Below are positions 5,971 through 12,932 of a DNA stretch of 20,073 bases, piece after piece. A program made the position numbers and the translations under genes. The notes beneath the pieces were generated by a model. The model ran no database searches and was not told the DNA's origin. It worked only from the letters and a program-made list of their open reading frames with translations. The number at the start of each line of letters is the position of its first letter. Positions within the stretch are counted from its first letter, which is position 1. The stretch is taken from NCBI GenBank assembly GCA_002434335.1, contig DJJW01000026.1:7696-27768 (forward strand). The letters run 5' to 3'. The DNA comes from Lachnoclostridium sp. UBA6558. GTDB lineage: Bacteria; Bacillota; Clostridia; Lachnospirales; Lachnospiraceae.

Positions 5971-8418
5971 ATGGCGGTGAGTTTAAACGAGTACAATGAA
6001 AAAAGGGATTTTGATAAAACCTTTGAACCCCAGGGAAGGACAGAAGATTCCGGAGATAGTCTGCGATTTGTCGTACAGCACCATATGGCCCGCAGAGAGC
6101 ACTATGACTTCCGTCTGGAATGGAACCAGGTTCTTTTAAGCTGGGCTGTACCGAAAGGGCCTTCCTTTGATACACACGATAAAAGACTTGCGGTACAGGT
6201 TGAAGACCACCCTCTTGCATATAGAAATTTTGAGGGGACTATTCCCAAGGGGGAATACGGCGGAGGAGTAGTCCTGCTCTGGGATGAAGGTTTTTGGGAA
6301 CCACAAGGGAATGTAGAGGAAGGGCTGAGAGAAGGTGTTCTGAAGTTTGTACTGACTGGAAAGCGGTTAAAGGGTAAGTGGGCTTTGATCCGGTTAAAAG
6401 CAAAAGCAGGAGAGAAGAAGGACAACTGGCTCTTACTGAAGGAAAAAGATGAGTATGTTAACACAGAGGGCATATCAGGATTCACCACCAGTATCAGAAC
6501 GGGACGTACCATAGAGGAAATCGAAGCCGGAGAAGCAGAAAAATTCATTCGGAATCCTTTTAACAAGGTTGAGGTAATGTTAGCCAGGTTAGCTCATACC
6601 ATACCGGAGGAAGAGGACTGGCTCTATGAATTAAAATATGATGGTTATCGGATTGTTGCCTTTGTGGAAGGCAATCAGGTTCGGTTGATTACCAGAAACG
6701 GCAATGATTATACAAGAAGGTTCCAGGTGGTTGCCGGCTCCCTCATCGACCTTGCTGCCGGGAGGGCAATGGTATTGGACGGAGAAGTTACCATTACGGA
6801 TTCTGCGGGTAAGACGGATTTTCAAGCTTTACAGCATTATTTGAAAAATCCCAAACCACAGAATCTTACCTACATTATCTTCGATCTACTTGCTCTGGAT
6901 GGGGTTGATCTTCGAGGATACCCTTTGACCGAAAGAAAAGAAAGGCTGGAGACCCTGCTGACGGATTCTCCCAAAAGACTATTCTACAGCCGTTATATCA
7001 GAGGAATGGGAAAGGAAAGCTTTGCTGCGGCGGAAGAGGCCGGTATGGAAGGAATTGTAGGGAAAAAAGCGGATTCTGTCTACAGCGGAACCAGAAATGG
7101 CGACTGGATTAAGCTAAAATGTGAAAAGCGGCAGGAATTTGTTATCTGCGGATATTCACTTTCTGACAAGAAAGCAAGGGGAATTAGCTCCCTTCTCTTA
7201 GGCATCTATGAAGGAGAAGATCTGGTTTATGCCGGACGTGTCGGGACCGGCTTTGGTGAGTCTGACATAAAACACCTATTGGAGAAGTTTGAGAACATAA
7301 AAAGATCAAATACAGCTTTTAAAGCAGAGCCCGAATCCAAACCATCAGAAGTGATTACCTGGCTTGAGCCGGAGTTGATTGCGGAAGTCAAATTTACCGA
7401 ATGGACTACAGAAAATCTTCTAAGACATGCGAGCTTTCAAGGTGTGAGGACAGACAAGGACGCCAGGGAGGTTCAAAGAGAAATGGCAATTGAAGAAGCA
7501 GGATTCCAAGCCTCGGGAAATGAAGCCGGGGAAAGCATGAATGTAAATACCGACAGAATCTACGTCGGTGAAATTAAAATTACAAGTCCTGAAAAGGTAA
7601 TGTATGGAGAACCTGAAATTACAAAAGCAGATATTGTACAGTATTATGAAAAGGTTTCGGAGCGAATGCTGCCTTTTTTAAGCAACAGGGTTTTAAGCGT
7701 GGTACGCTGTCCGAAGGGAATATCGCAGGCCAGCTTTTTTAAGAAGCATCCAGGTCCTGACAGTAAGGGTATTTTTACAATACCGGTAACCAATGGCAGC
7801 GGTGAAACAGAGGAATATTTCTATCTTGAGAATTTGACAGGGATCTTATATGAAGTACAGATGTGCACTTTGGAATTTCATACATGGGGAAGCCGTGTCG
7901 ATGCTATCGAAAATCCGGATATGATGGTTTTTGATCTGGATCCCGATGAAGGAATGGAATTGAGCAGAGTTCGTCAAGGGGTGCGGGATATCAGAAGCAT
8001 TCTTAGCGAGCTCTCCTTGAATTCCTATCTTAAAACCAGCGGTGGAAAAGGATATCATGTTGTTGTTCCTCTAAAACCGGTAGTTACCTGGGAGGTATTC
8101 CATGAGTTTGCAAGGACTGTTGCCAAAGTAATGGAACAGAAATGGCCTGACCGTTACACCAGTAATGTAAGAAAGTCAAAGCGTACCGACAGGATCTTTA
8201 TTGACTGGATCAGAAACGGCAGAGGTGCCACAAGCATTGCGCCTTATTCCTTGAGGACGAGGAAAGGAGCAAAAGTGTCTATGCCCATTTCCTGGGAGGA
8301 ACTTGATACCGTGGCGCCGGATGGTGTGAATATGGCGGAAGCGCTTGTAAGAATCAATGCCAGTGATCCATGGAAAGATTTTTATAAGAATAATCAGAGC
8401 CTAAGACCGAATATTTAA
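5971..8418 (+). CDS. ligD: Multidomain DNA ligase D (phosphoesterase-ligase-polymerase)
   Basis: This 815-residue enzyme processes and seals broken DNA ends together with Ku. The domain order is PE, LIG, POL, as in Pseudomonas LigD and unlike the POL-PE-LIG order of mycobacteria. The 3'-phosphoesterase domain (about 1-190) shows His38, His44, Asp46, His80 and Tyr84 in the expected spacing. The ATP-dependent ligase domain (about 200-500) has the adenylated Lys222 in ELKYDGYR, LDGE at 269-272, GMEGIVGKK and the motif V DWIKLKC. The AEP/primase-type polymerase domain (about 530-810) has the metal-binding pair DLD (655-657), the SGGKGYH motif and Asp745 in FIDWIRNGRG. All catalytic residues appear intact. 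ATG 5971 lies 14 bases from AAGGA; translational coupling to ku is likely. Confidence 0.96.
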   Translation: MAVSLNEYNEKRDFDKTFEPQGRTEDSGDSLRFVVQHHMARREHYDFRLEWNQVLLSWAVPKGPSFDTHDKRLAVQVEDHPLAYRNFEGTIPKGEYGGGVVLLWDEGFWEPQGNVEEGLREGVLKFVLTGKRLKGKWALIRLKAKAGEKKDNWLLLKEKDEYVNTEGISGFTTSIRTGRTIEEIEAGEAEKFIRNPFNKVEVMLARLAHTIPEEEDWLYELKYDGYRIVAFVEGNQVRLITRNGNDYTRRFQVVAGSLIDLAAGRAMVLDGEVTITDSAGKTDFQALQHYLKNPKPQNLTYIIFDLLALDGVDLRGYPLTERKERLETLLTDSPKRLFYSRYIRGMGKESFAAAEEAGMEGIVGKKADSVYSGTRNGDWIKLKCEKRQEFVICGYSLSDKKARGISSLLLGIYEGEDLVYAGRVGTGFGESDIKHLLEKFENIKRSNTAFKAEPESKPSEVITWLEPELIAEVKFTEWTTENLLRHASFQGVRTDKDAREVQREMAIEEAGFQASGNEAGESMNVNTDRIYVGEIKITSPEKVMYGEPEITKADIVQYYEKVSERMLPFLSNRVLSVVRCPKGISQASFFKKHPGPDSKGIFTIPVTNGSGETEEYFYLENLTGILYEVQMCTLEFHTWGSRVDAIENPDMMVFDLDPDEGMELSRVRQGVRDIRSILSELSLNSYLKTSGGKGYHVVVPLKPVVTWEVFHEFARTVAKVMEQKWPDRYTSNVRKSKRTDRIFIDWIRNGRGATSIAPYSLRTRKGAKVSMPISWEELDTVAPDGVNMAEALVRINASDPWKDFYKNNQSLRPNI

Positions 8419-8477
8419 GTCTCTTTTCATTCTATCATACGAATCTTTTTACGACTCACATTAAGAAAGTGTCTCTA

Positions 8478-8509
8478 AAGGACTTACCTGATAATTCAGG
8501 TAAGTCCTT
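8478..8509. terminator. Perfect 14-bp hairpin after ligD
   Basis: AAGGACTTACCTGA (8478-8491) and TCAGGTAAGTCCTT (8496-8509) form a perfect 14-base-pair stem with a TAAT loop, 59 bases after the ligD stop codon. Neither strand has a strong T tract, so it may terminate inefficiently or mainly protect the RNA end. Confidence 0.6.
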
Positions 8510-8534
8510 AAAGAAATCTTCATATTCCGCTGAT

Positions 8535-8548
8535 TGGACAATTGTCCA
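8535..8548. repeat. Perfect 14-base palindrome TGGACAATTGTCCA
   Basis: The sequence equals its own reverse complement over 14 bases. It lies about 150 bases upstream of the -10 box of the translesion polymerase gene and 26 bases after the ligD hairpin. A dimeric regulator site is plausible; no specific regulator is recognised. Confidence 0.5.
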
Positions 8549-8676
8549 TTTCAAAAGTACTTTACAGATGTGATGTGATTGCTGGTGATGCTTCTGCAAA
8601 CTTAGATAAGCCATAATTAGCAGATAGCATTAATTATAACGATTTCCCTTGAAAATAATTTGCCATAAAAAAACAA

Positions 8677-8705
8677 TATACAAACATATGTTCTGGATGT
8701 ATAAT
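8677..8705 (+). promoter_or_regulatory. Sigma-A-type promoter with an embedded LexA (SOS) box
   Basis: TATACA (8677-8682, 4 of 6 consensus) and a perfect TATAAT (8700-8705) are 17 bases apart. Inside the spacer, AAACATATGTTC (8682-8693) matches the Bacillus/Clostridia LexA site GAAC-N4-GTTC at all but the first base. A repressor bound here would block RNA polymerase directly, so the polymerase/YolD pair is probably induced by DNA damage. No promoter-like alternative is evident nearby. Confidence 0.75.
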
Positions 8706-8743
8706 AAACCTGAGTTATTATTGAAAATAAGGGAGGTGTTTTA

Positions 8744-10012
8744 ATGATAGACGAGCACATATATTTATGCATTGATCTTAAGTCATTTTATGCTTCAGTA
8801 GAATGTGTGGAGCGTGGGCTTGATCCGCTCACTACGAATCTTGCGGTGGCTGACCCTGAGAGGAGTGAGAAAACCATATGTCTTGCCATTTCCCCATCCA
8901 TGAAAGCCTTGGGAATAAAGAACCGATGCCGGGTATTTCAGATACCCAAAGATGTGCAGTACATCATGGCAACGCCAAGAATGAAGCTTTATATTGATTA
9001 TTCCGCAGAGATTTATGGTATTTATCTAAAATATATTTCCAGAGAGGATATCCACGTTTATTCTATAGATGAGGCCTTCCTTGACGTGACCCATTATCTT
9101 TCCATGTATCATATGAGTCCAAGGGAACTGGCCTTACGGATTATGGAGGATATTAAAATTTCCACAGGCATTACCGCAACCGCAGGAATTGGAACAAATC
9201 TGTATCTTGCTAAAGTAGCACTGGATATTATGGCAAAGCATGCAAAAGACAATATTGGATATCTGACAGAAGAACTTTACCAGAAAGCCTTGTGGAGGTA
9301 CCAGCCTCTGACGGACTTCTGGAGAATTGGGAAAGGAATAGCAAACAGACTGAATAGTGTAGGGATTGTGGATATGGGTGACATTACCCGCGCAAATGAG
9401 GATTTGCTGTACCGGCTGTTTGGCATCGATGCGGAGCTTTTGATAGACCATGCCTGGGGAAGGGAAACCACTACCATGGCAGACATTAAGGCATACAGCT
9501 CCAAAAGCAATTCCATGTCCAGTGGTCAGGTGCTATCACGAGATTACAGTTTCGAGGAGTGTAAGTTAATTGTAAAGGAGATGGCAGATGCCTTATGTCT
9601 GGATATGGTAGAGAAGAGTGTGGTCACCGGTTCTATGTCCTTAATGATTGGATATTCTAATGAGCTGGGGTTAAAACCGGCTGTTGGAACTGCTTCTATG
9701 ACCGTTACCACGAATTCCTACCGAACTATCATACCCTATGTGATTCGTCTGTATGAGCGTATTGTGGATAAGAACAAACCAATAAGGCGGCTGAGCCTCT
9801 CCTGTAACAATGTTTCCGACGAAACCTATGAACAGTATGACCTGTTTACAGATCCCATAGAAATAGAGAAGGATAGGAGAATACAGAAAGCGGCATTGGA
9901 AATCAAAAAGAGGTTTGGTAAAAATGCACTGGTACGGGGAATGGATCTGCAGGAGGCGGGAACGACCATGGAGCGTAATAGACAGATTGGAGGGCATAAA
10001 AGTGGAGAATAA
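8744..10012 (+). CDS. Y-family translesion DNA polymerase (UmuC/UvrX-like)
   Basis: This 422-residue enzyme copies damaged DNA templates. It has the Y-family opening CIDLKSFYASVEC with metal ligand Asp11, the SIDEAFLD motif with Asp109 and Glu110, and the ATAGIGTNLYLAKVALD segment of the palm. The helix-hairpin-helix thumb region lies near 190-240, followed by the little-finger domain. QYDLF at 364-368 fits the beta-clamp-binding pattern. The ending RNRQIGGHKSGE is typical of the UmuC/UvrX (YqjW) branch rather than of DinB. GGGAGGTG lies about 6 bases before ATG 8744. The LexA-boxed promoter at 8677-8705 drives it, and the YolD-like gene overlaps its 3' end. Confidence 0.95.
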   Translation: MIDEHIYLCIDLKSFYASVECVERGLDPLTTNLAVADPERSEKTICLAISPSMKALGIKNRCRVFQIPKDVQYIMATPRMKLYIDYSAEIYGIYLKYISREDIHVYSIDEAFLDVTHYLSMYHMSPRELALRIMEDIKISTGITATAGIGTNLYLAKVALDIMAKHAKDNIGYLTEELYQKALWRYQPLTDFWRIGKGIANRLNSVGIVDMGDITRANEDLLYRLFGIDAELLIDHAWGRETTTMADIKAYSSKSNSMSSGQVLSRDYSFEECKLIVKEMADALCLDMVEKSVVTGSMSLMIGYSNELGLKPAVGTASMTVTTNSYRTIIPYVIRLYERIVDKNKPIRRLSLSCNNVSDETYEQYDLFTDPIEIEKDRRIQKAALEIKKRFGKNALVRGMDLQEAGTTMERNRQIGGHKSGE

Positions 10013-10343
10013 CAGGAGTAAAATGGATAGGGGAACCCGTGCAAAGCAATTTATGCCCTTTGATGCATTAAAAGGATTTCGTGAAGCCTTAACAGAAAAG
10101 GAACGGATTATTGTTCCTAAGCGTGACTTATCGGAAGAACAGAAAGACGAACTGGAGCAGAAGATAAAACAGCTTAAGAAAAAAGAGATCATTACAGTGG
10201 AATATTTCAACAATAGAGAATATGTTCAGGTAACCGGTGTGGTAACACGCATCGATGAAGTAAACAGAACCCTGGATGTTGTTAATACAAGGATAGCTTT
10301 TCGCGATATTTCTAGTTTATGTTGCGAGATGTTTCAGGAGTAG
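10002..10343 (+). CDS. YolD-like protein, partner of the Y-family polymerase
   Basis: This 113-residue protein belongs to the YolD-like family, whose genes often sit beside UvrX/YqjW-type polymerases in Firmicutes and have been suggested to play a UmuD-like accessory role. The conserved NRSKMDRG and FMPFDALKGFREAL segments are at the N-terminus, followed by a charged helical stretch (EEQKDELEQKIKQLKKKE) and a beta-rich end. The GTG at 10002 is chosen because GGAGG (9989-9993) lies 8 bases upstream and the NRSKMDR segment is then included; the ATG at 10023 has AGGAG only 4 bases away and would cut that segment. It overlaps the polymerase stop codon by 11 bases, implying coupled translation and shared SOS control. 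Confidence 0.9.
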   Translation: MENNRSKMDRGTRAKQFMPFDALKGFREALTEKERIIVPKRDLSEEQKDELEQKIKQLKKKEIITVEYFNNREYVQVTGVVTRIDEVNRTLDVVNTRIAFRDISSLCCEMFQE

Positions 10344-10505
10344 ATACGAAAATAATGCACTATTTTCAAAATTTACCATCTTCTTTTCGCCAGGATGTAA
10401 TGCTACTACCCGAAGAATACCTATGAGAGATAAAGCCATAAGATTGTGATTTTTGCTGTTGTTATTTAATTGTTTTTTTGCTATTGTGCTGTTGATTTTT
10501 AATTT

Positions 10506-10546
10506 AAGACACTGGATTTTCTATAGAAAGAAATCAGTGTCTTTTC
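10506..10546 (+). terminator. Terminator downstream of the polymerase/YolD operon
   Basis: AAGACACTG-G-ATTT near 10506-10519 pairs with AAATCAGTGTCTT (10531-10543), with one bulged G. The 3' arm runs into TTTTCTTG. It lies about 160 bases beyond the YolD stop codon. Confidence 0.75.
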
Positions 10547-10920
10547 TTGATGTCTGAGAATTCACAAAGTAAGTCGTTGTAGAATTTCAGTTGTAAGCAC
10601 TGCATTAGTTACAAATCAGAGAAAACCATGAATAAATTATGAGAGTAAAAAGTCTGCCCTTAAATTAAGGAGTAAGGGGACAGCACATCCGTCAAAAAAT
10701 CTCTATGAAGTTTGTTCATTGGATATTGAGAAAATCACAATAAAGGGGCACGAATATAGAAGTAAATCAATAAAAAGAATAAAAACAAACCTATGAAAAC
10801 AAAAAAGGTTGGTCATAATGACCTGAAATACGTCCTGAATTCCACTAAATTATAAATAAATGTTAAGATTGGGTACATAACCTTTTAATCGGGGTGTATT
10901 TTTCCCTGCCACCAATATTA
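10547..10920. other. AT-rich intergenic stretch with small inverted repeats
   Basis: No gene is supported here. CCTTAAATTAAGG (10658-10670) and GGTCATAATGACC (10811-10823) are inverted repeats of six bases around a single central base. The second lies about 100 bases upstream of the putative -10 box of the transporter operon and could be a regulator site. Confidence 0.35.
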
Positions 10921-10926
10921 TATAAT
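10921..10926 (+). promoter_or_regulatory. Probable -10 box of the sugar-transporter operon
   Basis: A perfect TATAAT lies 54 bases before the first permease start codon. No good -35 hexamer is present at 16-18 bases, so an activator, plausibly the AraC-type regulator encoded downstream, may be required. That role is inferred. Confidence 0.45.
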
Positions 10927-10979
10927 CTGTTTAGAACATTAATTACATAATTTAAACAAGGTGGATGGGAGCATGACAA

Positions 10980-11930
10980 ATGACTAAAAATTCGAAAAAA
11001 ATCATGACAAAAAAACAAACGATCACCCGTAAAACCTGGAGACAGGAAGTACAGCATAACTGGCCCCTCTATGTAATGATACTTCCAAGCTTCGTCCTTG
11101 CAATTATTTTTTGCTATATTCCCATGGGTGGACTAATTATGGCTTTCCAGAACTATAAGCCATGGCTTGGAATCTTCGGCTCGGAATTCGTGGGAATGGA
11201 TAATTTCTTACAGATTTTCGAATTTCAGGAATCATACCAGGCAATAATCAATACCCTGATTATCGCCGTCAGCAAGATCATTCTGGGACTTATCGTACCT
11301 GTGTTTATGGCACTGCTTCTGAATGAAGTCAAGAATATGGGGCTGAAGAAAGGAATTCAGACCTTAGTATATCTGCCTCATTTCCTTTCCTGGATAACCG
11401 TAGCCGGTATGCTTCGTGATATCCTGGGGCTGGATGGTATTGTTAATAATTTTCTTCAAAAATTTGGTGCGGAGCCAATCTTTTTCCTGGGGGAGGCTGG
11501 TATGTTTCGGCAGATTGCAGTTATTTCCGACCTCTGGAAAGGCTTTGGCTTCGGTATGATTGTGTATCTGGCGGCTATTTCAAATATTGACCAGGGACTT
11601 TATGAAGCGGCAGAGATGGACGGAGCCAACCGATTACAGCAAACCTTATATATTACCCTGCCAAGTATCACCCCAATGATTATTGTCATGGCAACTCTTA
11701 GTCTTGGAAATGTATTGAATGCCGGTTTTGACCAGATCTTCAACCTGTATTCACCCCTTACCTACAGTACCGGAGATATTATTGATACCTACGTATACCG
11801 GCAATCCCTGGTAAACGGACAGTACAGCTTTGGTACAGCAGTTGGGCTCTTTAAGTCCGCCATCGGATTGTTCCTGACGGTTGTGTCATATAAGATTGCT
11901 TATAAATTCGCAGGTTACAGAATCTTTTAG
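10980..11930 (+). CDS. Sugar ABC transporter permease, LplB-type
   Basis: This 316-residue membrane protein is one of two permeases of a binding-protein-dependent carbohydrate importer (CUT1 group). It has a basic cytoplasmic N-terminus, then about six membrane segments starting at NWPLYVMILPSFVLAIIF (27-44). The cytoplasmic EAA loop that docks the ATPase is clear at about 209-229 (EAAEMDGANRLQQTLYITLP). The early FQNYKPWLGIFGSEFVG segment is typical of the LplB/YteP subgroup. GGGAG (10967-10971) lies 8 bases before ATG 10980. A four-codon frame ATGACAAATGACTAA starts at 10973 and overlaps this start. It is first in the transporter operon; the second permease starts 14 bases after its stop codon. 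Confidence 0.92.
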   Translation: MTKNSKKIMTKKQTITRKTWRQEVQHNWPLYVMILPSFVLAIIFCYIPMGGLIMAFQNYKPWLGIFGSEFVGMDNFLQIFEFQESYQAIINTLIIAVSKIILGLIVPVFMALLLNEVKNMGLKKGIQTLVYLPHFLSWITVAGMLRDILGLDGIVNNFLQKFGAEPIFFLGEAGMFRQIAVISDLWKGFGFGMIVYLAAISNIDQGLYEAAEMDGANRLQQTLYITLPSITPMIIVMATLSLGNVLNAGFDQIFNLYSPLTYSTGDIIDTYVYRQSLVNGQYSFGTAVGLFKSAIGLFLTVVSYKIAYKFAGYRIF

Positions 11931-11944
11931 GAGGAAAATACACG

Positions 11945-12814
11945 ATGAGACGTACATCTTTGAGCAGAAAAATATTTGTAGGCTGTAATACCGTATTCCT
12001 TGTAACGGTAGCGCTTCTGTGCCTGCTCCCTTTAGTTAATCTGTTTGCAATCTCGCTTAGCGGAAAGAGTGCTGCAAACAGTGGAATTGTCACCTTCTGG
12101 CCAGTAGATTTTACCGGACTGGCCTATGTAAAGACTTTTAATAACAGTAATTTCATACGTTCCATTATGATATCCTTTCTCAGGACCTTTGTTGGTACTT
12201 TCCTTAGTATGTTCGTTATAACGACAGCGGGATATGCTCTTTCCAAGGAGTTCAGGGGCAGGACGGCGCTGATGTGGTTTTTCGTATTTACCATGCTTTT
12301 TGGAGGAGGCTTAATCCCTTCCTATATGGTAAATACCTCTATAGGATTAAAGAATAACTTCCTTGTATACATACTTCCCGGAGCTTTTGGATGCTACAAT
12401 TTGATTCTGATTATGAACTTTTTCAAATCAATTCCGAAGGCACTGGAGGAAGCGGCACTCATTGACGGGGCAAGTTTCTTCACCGTCCTCTGGAAGATAT
12501 TTCTTCCATTATCCAAAGCGGGTCTTGCCACTGTAGCACTCTTTATTATGGTAGGCAACTGGAACGAATGGTTCACCGGTATCCTATATATGTCTGATAC
12601 CAAGAATTATCCCCTGGCCTCCTTTCTGCAAGTAATAGTAGTACAAGGTAATCAGCAGGATCTGGCACTGGATCCTACTTCTGCGGCAGCTATGTCGGAA
12701 CGTACCATAAAAGCAGCTCAGGTATTCATAGGTGCACTGCCCATTCTGATGGTATATCCCTTTTTGCAGAAATATTTTGTAAAAGGTATTGTCATAGGGG
12801 CTGTTAAAGAATAA
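11945..12814 (+). CDS. Carbohydrate ABC transporter permease, LplC/YtcP-type
   Basis: This 289-residue protein is the second permease of the importer. About six membrane segments are visible, the first at residues 13-36. The EAA loop is at about 168-189 (LEEAALIDGASFFTVLWKIF). The ending KYFVKGIVIGAVKE is the standard C-terminus of LplC/YtcP-type permeases. AGGAGG, which includes the last two bases of the upstream stop codon, lies 10 bases before ATG 11945. It would form a heterodimer with the LplB-type partner, bind the lipoprotein encoded next, and depend on an ATPase not encoded in this window. Confidence 0.93.
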   Translation: MRRTSLSRKIFVGCNTVFLVTVALLCLLPLVNLFAISLSGKSAANSGIVTFWPVDFTGLAYVKTFNNSNFIRSIMISFLRTFVGTFLSMFVITTAGYALSKEFRGRTALMWFFVFTMLFGGGLIPSYMVNTSIGLKNNFLVYILPGAFGCYNLILIMNFFKSIPKALEEAALIDGASFFTVLWKIFLPLSKAGLATVALFIMVGNWNEWFTGILYMSDTKNYPLASFLQVIVVQGNQQDLALDPTSAAAMSERTIKAAQVFIGALPILMVYPFLQKYFVKGIVIGAVKE

Positions 12815-12932
12815 AAACGTTGAATAAAAGTTTATAAAATACAGTTCAGAACATTTATCAATTGAATCAAAAACCTTGAATGAGAGGTTATGATTAAATA
12901 AATCAGATTAAATCAATCAGGAGGAAGGTATT
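12815..12932 (+). promoter_or_regulatory. 118-base leader between permease and binding-protein genes
   Basis: This gap within the operon contains a short hairpin, AACCT (12872-12876) with AGGTT (12885-12889), and GTTCAGAACATT (12844-12855), which repeats the GTTTAGAACATT at 10929-10940 with one difference. The hairpin could stabilise the downstream RNA so that binding protein is made in excess over the permeases. There is no T tract, so it is not a terminator. Confidence 0.35.

Noticed and set aside
6102..6566. 154-codon minus-strand open frame opposite ligD
   Set aside because: It lies fully antisense to the well-supported phosphoesterase domain and its product is Ser/Pro-rich low-complexity, as expected for a shadow frame.
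8613..8637. 7-base inverted repeat ATAATTA/TAATTAT before the polymerase promoter
   Set aside because: It is pure A/T with an 11-base spacer, so it is expected by chance in such AT-rich DNA.
9671..10213. 180-codon minus-strand open frame opposite the polymerase end and YolD gene
   Set aside because: It is antisense to two recognised proteins and rich in Ser, Cys and Phe runs, typical of a reverse-strand shadow.
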